7,063 nt of DNA from Gammaproteobacteria bacterium (GTDB lineage Bacteria > Pseudomonadota > Gammaproteobacteria > Steroidobacterales > Steroidobacteraceae), in contig JADLDF010000363.1 in NCBI GenBank assembly GCA_020846815.1, positions 1-7,063 on the forward strand, given 5' to 3'. The position numbers were made by a program, and so were the translations under genes. Every line of letters starts with the position of its first letter. The stretch's first letter is position 1. A model generated the notes under the pieces. That model did not search any database, was not told the DNA's origin, and worked only from the letters and a program-made list of their open reading frames with translations. Shown one piece after another: positions 1-7,063 of the stretch.

Positions 1-40
1 ATAATGTCGGCCCACGTTATCAACTGGTTATGCCAAGCCG

Positions 41-394
41 ATGGCCGCAAGTCACATTTTCAAGATCATGTTCGTGAATCAAGGCAAGGTTTACGAGATC
101 TACGCCAGGAAGGTCAGCTACGGCAGCTTGTTCGGTTTCGTCGAGGTCGAGGACCTGATCTTCGGCAGCCGCTCGTCGGTCGTGCTGGACCCTGGCGAGG
201 AGCGGATCAAGGCCGAGTTCGGCGGCGTCAAGCGCAGCTTCCTGCCGATACAGTCGATCCTGCGGATCGACGAGGTGGCGAAGACGGGCGCGGGTGTCAG
301 CAAGATCTCGGCCCTCGAAGGCTCCAACGTGGCCCAGTTTCCCGTGCCGCCCGCGTTCCCGCCGCCTGCGGGCGAACCCGGTTCCAGGAAGTAG
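41..394 (+). CDS. DUF1820 family protein (conserved, function unknown)
   Basis: A 117-residue protein that I recognise by sequence pattern as DUF1820, a small family of gammaproteobacteria with no established biochemical role. The core is residues 6-92: an N-terminal beta-rich stretch with [11 protein letters not shown] (residues 13-23), then [11 protein letters not shown] (32-42), a DPGEE segment (50-54), [10 protein letters not shown] (61-70) and RIDEV (75-79). The tail (about 100-117) is proline-rich and probably disordered. There is no signal peptide or membrane segment, so it is likely cytoplasmic. The ATG at 41 is chosen because it gives the usual short lead before the NQGKVYE motif; the next ATG (65) would cut into the conserved strand. 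No good Shine-Dalgarno sequence precedes it within the 40 bases available, so the start is less certain than the frame. It ends 11 bases before purL, suggesting co-transcription and perhaps coupled translation. Any functional tie to purine synthesis is inference. Confidence 0.87.
   Translation: MAASHIFKIMFVNQGKVYEIYARKVSYGSLFGFVEVEDLIFGSRSSVVLDPGEERIKAEFGGVKRSFLPIQSILRIDEVAKTGAGVSKISALEGSNVAQFPVPPAFPPPAGEPGSRK
386..391 (+). promoter_or_regulatory. Possible ribosome binding site for purL
   Basis: AGGAAG lies inside the last codons of the DUF1820 gene, 14 bases before the purL ATG at 406. The spacing is longer than ideal, so the site may be weak, and translation may partly depend on ribosomes finishing the upstream gene. 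It is the only purine-rich Shine-Dalgarno-like stretch near that start. Confidence 0.4.
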
Positions 395-405
395 CCGGTC
401 CCGGC

Positions 406-3400
406 ATGCTCGTACTGCGCGGCACCTCCGCACTCTCGCCGTTCCGGATCGCCAAGCTCCACGAACGCCTCGCTGCCGTCGATCGTGCCGTGGTCGTGGC
501 CGAGGCCCGCTGGCTGCACCTCGTCGACGTCGGGCGGCCGCTCGAAGCCGACGAGACCGCGCGCCTCGAGGCACTGCTGCGCTACGGGCCGCGCGAGGAG
601 GCGACGCCTGCTGCCACTGGTTCGACACCGGATGCGGCGGGCGCCCTGGTGCTGGTGGTGCCGCGTCCCGGCACGATCTCTCCGTGGGCCAGCAAGGCGA
701 CCGACATTGCGCACGTCTGCGGCCTCGGTGCGGTGCGGCGCATCGAGCGCGGCATCGCCTATCGTCTGCGCGCGCTGGAGGGGGCATGGACGGCGGCGCG
801 TCTCGAGGCTCTCGCGCCGCTGCTGCACGACCGCATGACCGAAAGCGCGCTGTTCGACCTCACCTCGGCCGCGGCGCTGTTCGGTAGCGCGGCCGCGCGG
901 CCGCTGCGGCACGTGTCGCTGGCGCGCGGGCGCGAGGCACTGGACGCGGCCGACGCCGAGCTCGGTCTCGCGCTCTCCGATGACGAGATCGACTATCTGC
1001 TGCGAGCTTTCGGTGCGCTCGGCCGCGATCCGACCGATGTCGAGCTGATGATGTTCGCGCAGGCGAACTCCGAGCACTGTCGCCACAAGATATTCAACGC
1101 CCGCTGGGTCATCGACGGCCGGCCGCGCGACAAGTCGCTGTTCGCGATGATCCGCAACACCCATGCGAAGAACCCGGCAGGCGTGCTCTCGGCCTACCGC
1201 GACAATGCCGCGGTCATCGAGGGTGCACCGGATGGACTGCGCTGGTTCCCGGATCCGGCCGACGGTGTCTACCGGGGCACGCGCGAGCCGATCGACATCC
1301 TGATGAAGGTCGAGACGCACAACCATCCGACGGCCATCTCGCCTTTTCCCGGCGCTTCGACCGGCTCCGGCGGCGAGATCCGTGACGAGGGTGCGACCGG
1401 GCGCGGCGCGAAGCCGAAGGCGGGTCTGGTCGGCTTCTCGGTTTCGCATCTGCGTATCCCGGGTCATCAGCGACCCTGGGAGCAGACTCTCGGCAAGCCG
1501 CAGCGCATCGCCTCGGCGCTGGAGATCATGCTCGAGGGCCCGATCGGCGCCGCGGCCTTCAACAACGAGTTCGGCCGTCCGGGCATCGCGGGCTATTTCC
1601 GCACGCTCGAGATCCAGGTGCCCGGTGATATGCCGGAGCGCGCGCGCGGCTACCACAAGCCCATCATGATCGCCGGCGGTCTCGGCAACGTGCGCCGATC
1701 GCACGTCGAGAAGAGCGATTGTCCGGTAGGCGCCCGGGTGGTCGTGCTCGGCGGTCCGTCGATGCTGATCGGCCTCGGCGGCGGCGCCGCCTCGTCGGTG
1801 GGCTCCGGCAGCTCGAGCGCCGATCTCGACTTCGCCTCGGTGCAGCGCGGCAATCCCGAGATGCAGCGCCGCGCCCAGGAGGTCATCGACCGCTGCTGGG
1901 CGCTCGGTGATGCGAACCCGATCCTGCTGATCCACGACGTCGGCGCCGGCGGCCTGTCCAATGCCGTGCCCGAGGCCGTGGCCCACAGCCAGCGCGGCGC
2001 ACTGATCGATCTGCGCGCGATATTGAACGACGAGCCCGGCATGTCGCCGATGGAGCTCTGGTGCAACGAGTCGCAGGAGCGCTACGTGCTCGTGGTCGAA
2101 GCCGACCGCATCGCGGAGCTCGAGGCGCTTTGCCGGCGCGAGCGCTGCCCCGTCGCCGTCATCGGCACGCTGACCGGCGACGGCCGGCTGCGCGTCGTCG
2201 ATGCGCTGCTCGGCGACGATCCCGTAGACATGCCGCTCGATGTGCTGCTCGGCAAGGCGCCGCGCATGACGCGCGACGTCGCCAGCCGCGTGCCGCCGTC
2301 GCGGCCGCTCGAGCTCGGCGGGCTGTCGCTGCGCGAGGCCGCGTACCGCGTGCTGCAGCTGCCGGCGGTCGCCGACAAGACCTTCCTGATCACGATCGGT
2401 GACCGCAGCGTCGGCGGCATGATCCACCGCGATCCGATGGTCGGTCCCTGGCAGGTGCCGGTGGGCGACGTCGCCGTCACGGTCGCCGATTACGACGGCG
2501 TGGCCGGCGAGGCGATGGCGATGGGCGAGCGTACGCCGGTCGCGCTGCTCGACGCTCCGGCGTCGGGCCGCCTGGCCGTCGGCGAAGCGCTGACCAACCT
2601 GCTCGCGGCCGACGTCGCCTCGCTGCGTGACGTGCGGCTGTCGGCGAACTGGATGGCCGCCTGCGGCGAGCCCGGCGAGGACGCGGCGCTGTACGCCACG
2701 GTCGAGGCGGTCGGCGAGCAGCTCTGTCCGGCGCTCGGCATCGCGATTCCGGTCGGCAAGGATTCGCTGTCGATGCGCACCGCCTGGCAGGAGGCCGACG
2801 GGACGAAGCGCGCCGTGGTCGCGCCGGTCTCGCTGATCGTCTCGGCATTCGCGCCGCTCGCCGATGTGCGTCGCACCCTGACGCCGCAGCTGCGGCTCGA
2901 CTGCGACGAGACCACGCTGCTGCTGGTCGACCTCGGTCGCGGCCGCAACCGGCTCGGCGGCTCGGCGCTGGCTCAGGTCTGCGCCCAGCTCGGCGCCGTC
3001 TCACCGGACCTCGACGACCCGGCGCTGCTGAGCGGCTTCGCTGCTGCGCTGCGCGAGCTGCGCGCCGCGGAACTCGTACTGGCCTACCACGACCGCGCCG
3101 ATGGTGGCCTGTTCGCGACCCTGGTCGAGATGGCCTTCGCCGGCCATTGCGGCCTGCGCATCGAGCTGCCGCCGTCGCGCCGCGATGCCTTCGCCGAGCT
3201 TTTCGCCGAGGAGCTCGGCGTGGTGCTGCAGGTGCGTGCCGCCGATATCGAGCAGGTCCGCGGCGTATTGGCGCGGCATGGCCTCGGCGAGGACGTCGTG
3301 ATCCCGATCGGCCGCCCGGATCCGAGGAATGCACGCGTCTCGATCCGTGCCGGCGATGCGCTGCTCGACGAATCCTGGGAGGACCTGAAGCGTGCCTGGT

Positions 3401-4332
3401 CCGAGACCTCGTACCTGATGCGCGGCCTGCGCGACGATCCGGCCTGCGCCCGCGAGGAATTCGCGACCGCGACGTCCTGGCAGGCGCCGCCGCTGCAGGT
3501 CGCGCTGCGCTTCGACCCGGCCGAGGACGTGGCCGCGCCGTATGTCGCACGCGGCGCGCGCCCCAGGGTCGCGGTGCTGCGCGAGCAGGGCGTCAACAGC
3601 CAGGCGGAGATGGCCGCGGCCTTCGCGCGTGCCGGTTTCGAGGCCTACGACGTGCACATGACCGATCTCATCGGCGGCACGCAGCAGCTCGCACGGTTCC
3701 AGACCCTGGTCGCCTGTGGCGGCTTTTCCTACGGCGACGTGCTCGGCGCGGGCGAGGGCTGGGCCAAGTCGATCCTGTTCAACGAGCGCCTGCGCGAGCA
3801 GTTCGCAGAGTTCTTCCAGCGCCCCGACACGCTCTCGCTCGGCGTCTGCAACGGCTGCCAGATGATGTCGGCGCTCGCGAGCCTGATCCCGGGCACGGCG
3901 AGCTGGCCGCGCTTCGTGCGCAACCGCGGCGAGCAGTTCGAAGGGCGGCTCGGCCTGGTCGAAGTGCTGCCCTCACCATCGCTGCTGCTCGAAGGCATGG
4001 CCGGCTCCTTGCTGCCCATCGCGGTCGCGCACGGCGAAGGTCGTGCCGAGTTCGCGCACGACTCCGGCGCCCGCGCCTGCCACGACGCCGGCCTCGTGCC
4101 CCTGCGCTACGCGCTCGGCCCCGGCATCGTCGCCACCACCTATCCCTCGAACCCCAACGGCTCGCCGCTCGGCATCGCCGCCATGACCAGCACCGACGGG
4201 CGCGTGACCATCACGATGCCGCATCCGGAGCGCGTATTCCGCTACGTGCAGCACTCCTGGGCGCCACCAGGTTGCGGTGAGGACTCCGCCTGGATGCGCC
4301 TCTTTCGCAATGCCCGGCGTGCGTTGGGTTGA
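406..4332 (+). CDS. purL: Phosphoribosylformylglycinamidine synthase (FGAM synthase), single-chain form
   Basis: A complete 1308-residue enzyme (E. coli PurL is 1295). It converts FGAR, ATP and glutamine to FGAM, ADP, phosphate and glutamate, the fourth step of de novo purine synthesis, in the cytoplasm. Domains in order: PurS-like N-terminal domain (about 1-150, with [18 protein letters not shown]), linker, two AIRS/PurM-like synthetase halves (about 215-1000), and a class I glutaminase (about 1053-1308). Visible motifs: SEHCRHK at 222-228, [10 protein letters not shown] at 301-310, glycine-rich ATP-site residues from G316, GLGGGAASS at 456-464, [10 protein letters not shown] at 510-519, LGGSALAQ at 850-857 and YHDRADGG at 894-901. 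The glutaminase triad is intact: Cys1148 in GVCNGCQ, His1273 and Glu1275 in PHPERVF, a constant offset of 13 from Salmonella Cys1135/His1260/Glu1262. The frame is open upstream to base 4, but that part overlaps the DUF1820 gene and lacks PurL similarity; the ATG at 406 gives the family N-terminus (MLVLRG). No defects seen. Confidence 0.98.
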   Translation: MLVLRGTSALSPFRIAKLHERLAAVDRAVVVAEARWLHLVDVGRPLEADETARLEALLRYGPREEATPAATGSTPDAAGALVLVVPRPGTISPWASKATDIAHVCGLGAVRRIERGIAYRLRALEGAWTAARLEALAPLLHDRMTESALFDLTSAAALFGSAAARPLRHVSLARGREALDAADAELGLALSDDEIDYLLRAFGALGRDPTDVELMMFAQANSEHCRHKIFNARWVIDGRPRDKSLFAMIRNTHAKNPAGVLSAYRDNAAVIEGAPDGLRWFPDPADGVYRGTREPIDILMKVETHNHPTAISPFPGASTGSGGEIRDEGATGRGAKPKAGLVGFSVSHLRIPGHQRPWEQTLGKPQRIASALEIMLEGPIGAAAFNNEFGRPGIAGYFRTLEIQVPGDMPERARGYHKPIMIAGGLGNVRRSHVEKSDCPVGARVVVLGGPSMLIGLGGGAASSVGSGSSSADLDFASVQRGNPEMQRRAQEVIDRCWALGDANPILLIHDVGAGGLSNAVPEAVAHSQRGALIDLRAILNDEPGMSPMELWCNESQERYVLVVEADRIAELEALCRRERCPVAVIGTLTGDGRLRVVDALLGDDPVDMPLDVLLGKAPRMTRDVASRVPPSRPLELGGLSLREAAYRVLQLPAVADKTFLITIGDRSVGGMIHRDPMVGPWQVPVGDVAVTVADYDGVAGEAMAMGERTPVALLDAPASGRLAVGEALTNLLAADVASLRDVRLSANWMAACGEPGEDAALYATVEAVGEQLCPALGIAIPVGKDSLSMRTAWQEADGTKRAVVAPVSLIVSAFAPLADVRRTLTPQLRLDCDETTLLLVDLGRGRNRLGGSALAQVCAQLGAVSPDLDDPALLSGFAAALRELRAAELVLAYHDRADGGLFATLVEMAFAGHCGLRIELPPSRRDAFAELFAEELGVVLQVRAADIEQVRGVLARHGLGEDVVIPIGRPDPRNARVSIRAGDALLDESWEDLKRAWSETSYLMRGLRDDPACAREEFATATSWQAPPLQVALRFDPAEDVAAPYVARGARPRVAVLREQGVNSQAEMAAAFARAGFEAYDVHMTDLIGGTQQLARFQTLVACGGFSYGDVLGAGEGWAKSILFNERLREQFAEFFQRPDTLSLGVCNGCQMMSALASLIPGTASWPRFVRNRGEQFEGRLGLVEVLPSPSLLLEGMAGSLLPIAVAHGEGRAEFAHDSGARACHDAGLVPLRYALGPGIVATTYPSNPNGSPLGIAAMTSTDGRVTITMPHPERVFRYVQHSWAPPGCGEDSAWMRLFRNARRALG

Positions 4333-4427
4333 GCGCTGCCAGATCCGAATCCGCACACGCCGGCCTCGCGGCGCGGGCCAGAATGGCCGTGGCCAGCGAA
4401 CGGCGCGATCGGGCCCTGCATCGCGGG
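4333..4427. other. Convergent intergenic gap, no clear intrinsic terminator
   Basis: This 95-base gap separates the 3' ends of purL (plus strand) and the acyl-CoA dehydrogenase homologue (minus strand). It contains short inverted repeats: CGCGAT/ATCGCG at 4404-4409 and 4420-4425 with a 10-base loop holding GGGCCC, and GGCCA/TGGCC at 4376-4380 and 4384-4388, which competes with TGGCC/GGCCA at 4384-4388 and 4391-4395. None is followed by a T-run on either strand. Termination here may be Rho-dependent, or the hairpins may act weakly in both directions; that is inference. No small gene is apparent. Confidence 0.5.
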
Positions 4428-5654
4428 CTACTTCGACGCCTGGCTCGGCACATAGGGGTAGTAACTCTGCGCCACGTCCAGTCGCCCGAGCTGCCCGCCA
4501 CCGAGCCAGAGCTGGATGATCTTGCTGTCACGCAGGTACTTCTCGACGTGAAAATCGGGTGAGTAGCCGCAGGCGCCCATCAGTTGCATTGCCATGTTGC
4601 ATACCCGCTCGGTGACGTCGCAGGCGTGGACCTTCGCGGCGCTGGCGCGACCCATCAGGAACTCGTCGCCGGGGTTTCCGAAGCGTTCGCGATCGTTGAA
4701 CATGGCGGCGACGTGCATGTAATGCGCGCGCGCGGCTTCGATGCCGATGGCCATGTCTGCGATCATCGCGGCCTGCAGCGAATGGTTGCGTACGGATTTC
4801 CCGCCGTAGTGGCGGGTTGCCGTGTACTCGATCACGATTTCGAGGACGGCCTGCGCATTGCCGAGGGCCATCGGTGCGCTCGTGAGGCGGCCCCAGCTGA
4901 TGTTGTTGCGGAACAATTGCCAGTCCTTGCCCGGCCCGGCAGCGCGGTAGTTCTCTGGAACGCGGACGTTGTTGAAATGCATGGCCGCGTTGACATCAGT
5001 AGCGCGCATGCCCAATTTCCTCTCGGGCCTGCCGAAAGTGAGGCCCGGCGTGTCCTTGGGGACATAGATGAGCGCGACGCCGTCCTCCGCCAGCCCGGAA
5101 TCCGTCGAACACACCACGCAATAGAGGTCGGCGATGCCGGCGCCGCTTGGCCACATTTTCTCGCCGTTTATCACCCAGTGGCGGCCCTCGAGCCGCGCCG
5201 TGGTGCGGATGGTCCTGCCACGCTCGGCCGCATCCTCGACGTTGCAGCCGCCGGCGGGCTCGGTGATGGCGAGACAGCCGCAGCGCGGCTCGTCGCCGCA
5301 GAACATCGGCGCGAACCGGTCTACCAGCTCCTTGTTCTGGCCGCCCATCGCCGCCGCCATCGACCACGGGACGATCAGCGCGTGCAGCGACAGGCCGCTG
5401 TCGCCGCGCGAAATCTCCTCGGTCAGCGCGCAGACGGTGGTGGCCGAGCGGATACCGAGGCCGCCATGGCGGGGCGAGAAGCCGCGCTTCTGGATGCCCA
5501 GCCGGACCAGTCCGCTGTACGCATCGAGGAACGCCTCATGACTGTGGTCCAGTTCCTGCCTCAAAGGCATCACGACCTCGTCGACATACTTGCGAACCGC
5601 GTAGAGGATGGCCTGGTCCTCGCCCGACGTGATGAATGATCCGTAGCGCTTCAT
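4428..5654 (-). CDS. Divergent acyl-CoA dehydrogenase family protein lacking the usual catalytic glutamate
   Basis: A complete 408-residue protein of normal family length. The order is typical: helical N-terminal domain (about 1-122), beta-barrel middle domain (about 123-235), C-terminal helical domain (about 240-390). Family landmarks: EEISRGDSG (79-87), ITEPAGG (130-136), INGEKMW (162-168), LGMRATD (214-220), and QLMGACGYSPDFHVEKYLRDSKI (357 onward). Classical enzymes oxidise acyl-CoA at the alpha-beta bond using FAD and pass electrons to ETF. Several key sites differ: GCN replaces the GSD of the FAD signature (136-138), PSG replaces the I-T/S-N after the KMW motif, RHYGG replaces RxxFG (281-285), and Leu384 sits where medium- and short-chain enzymes have their base in YEGT. 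Gly255 occupies the alternative isovaleryl-type position. It may therefore not be a standard dehydrogenase; a partner subunit, another base or different chemistry is possible. Substrate unknown. The start at 5654 is supported by AGGAGA six bases upstream. No ETF or thiolase gene is adjacent. Confidence 0.9.
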   Translation of the reverse strand: MKRYGSFITSGEDQAILYAVRKYVDEVVMPLRQELDHSHEAFLDAYSGLVRLGIQKRGFSPRHGGLGIRSATTVCALTEEISRGDSGLSLHALIVPWSMAAAMGGQNKELVDRFAPMFCGDEPRCGCLAITEPAGGCNVEDAAERGRTIRTTARLEGRHWVINGEKMWPSGAGIADLYCVVCSTDSGLAEDGVALIYVPKDTPGLTFGRPERKLGMRATDVNAAMHFNNVRVPENYRAAGPGKDWQLFRNNISWGRLTSAPMALGNAQAVLEIVIEYTATRHYGGKSVRNHSLQAAMIADMAIGIEAARAHYMHVAAMFNDRERFGNPGDEFLMGRASAAKVHACDVTERVCNMAMQLMGACGYSPDFHVEKYLRDSKIIQLWLGGGQLGRLDVAQSYYPYVPSQASK

Positions 5655-5660
5655 TGGATC

Positions 5661-5666
5661 TCTCCT
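5661..5666 (-). promoter_or_regulatory. Strong Shine-Dalgarno for the acyl-CoA dehydrogenase homologue
   Basis: On the minus strand this reads AGGAGA, six bases before the ATG at 5654. It decides the start: the frame remains open further upstream into the end of ettA, but there it has no family similarity and is rich in Arg and Ala, as expected of a non-coding GC-rich frame. Confidence 0.8.
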
Positions 5667-5685
5667 GGATATCCTGTGCCGGCAC
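5667..5685. promoter_or_regulatory. Two short perfect palindromes upstream of the acyl-CoA dehydrogenase homologue
   Basis: The 97-base gap between ettA and the acyl-CoA dehydrogenase homologue (5655-5751) contains GGATATCC (5667-5674) and GTGCCGGCAC (5676-5685), lying just upstream of the Shine-Dalgarno. Either could be an operator half or a hairpin near the 5' end of the transcript, but such palindromes also occur by chance in GC-rich DNA. I see no convincing -35/-10 pair and no terminator with a T-run after ettA, so I cannot say whether the two genes share a transcript. Confidence 0.25.
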
Positions 5686-5751
5686 TCCCCACGAACGACT
5701 GCTGCCTGACGCCGGCCGCGCGCAGCGGGCTTCGATGCTCGGGTGCCGCGG

Positions 5752-7063
<1,312 letters not shown>

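Noticed and set aside
1..20. Imperfect inverted repeat ATAATG/CGTTAT at the left edge, possibly a terminator or operator.
   Set aside because: The six-base stem needs one wobble pair and has no T-run, and the window edge cuts off the context, so nothing firm can be said.
4..405. In-frame upstream extension of purL from an ATG at base 4.
   Set aside because: It overlaps the whole DUF1820 gene in another frame and has no similarity to PurL. The ATG at 406 gives the expected N-terminus and length.
118..2427. A 769-codon open frame on the minus strand opposite purL and the DUF1820 gene.
   Set aside because: Its product is a monotonous Arg/Ala/His/Asp-rich sequence with no family motifs, and it lies wholly antisense to genes with clear motifs. 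Long antisense frames are expected in GC-rich coding DNA, where stop codons are rare.
2477..3550. A 357-codon minus-strand open frame opposite the second synthetase half of purL.
   Set aside because: The product is extremely Arg/Pro/Ala-rich and is explained as the reverse-frame shadow of PurL.
3147..4280. A 377-codon plus-strand frame overlapping the 3' third of purL.
   Set aside because: It is Arg/Ala-rich without recognisable motifs, while the purL frame here carries the intact glutaminase triad.
4584..5639. A 351-codon plus-strand frame opposite the acyl-CoA dehydrogenase homologue.
   Set aside because: It has no recognisable family, and the minus-strand frame holds clear acyl-CoA dehydrogenase motifs and a strong ribosome binding site.

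Overview
This is a GC-rich stretch (about 70% GC in hand-counted samples of the first large gene) that reads as chromosomal, mostly housekeeping DNA of a gammaproteobacterium. The evidence is a single-chain, roughly 1300-residue PurL with its own glutaminase domain (the enterobacterial/proteobacterial type), a DUF1820 protein of the kind found in gammaproteobacteria, and an EttA-type ABC-F protein very close to the E. coli one. The family or genus cannot be told from this sequence. I see no rRNA, tRNA, CRISPR array, insertion sequence or phage gene.

Layout. On the plus strand a small DUF1820 gene (41-394) is followed after 11 bases by purL (406-4332), probably as one transcription unit. PurL carries out the fourth step of de novo purine synthesis. 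A 95-base convergent gap (4333-4427) follows. On the minus strand, reading inward from the right edge, are the last 436 codons of ettA (5752-7063, 5' end outside the window), a 97-base gap, and then a complete gene for a divergent acyl-CoA dehydrogenase family protein (4428-5654) with a strong Shine-Dalgarno sequence.

The genes do not form one evident system. PurL makes a purine intermediate, EttA tunes translation elongation to the energy state, and the acyl-CoA dehydrogenase homologue belongs to acyl-CoA metabolism or a derived flavin chemistry. The item most worth a second look is this last protein. Its flavoprotein fold signatures are recognisable, but the C-terminal position of the usual catalytic glutamate is a leucine, and the alternative glutamate position is a glycine. 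The second point of interest is the tight pairing of the uncharacterised DUF1820 gene with purL. I found no convincing evidence of a novel multi-gene system here.
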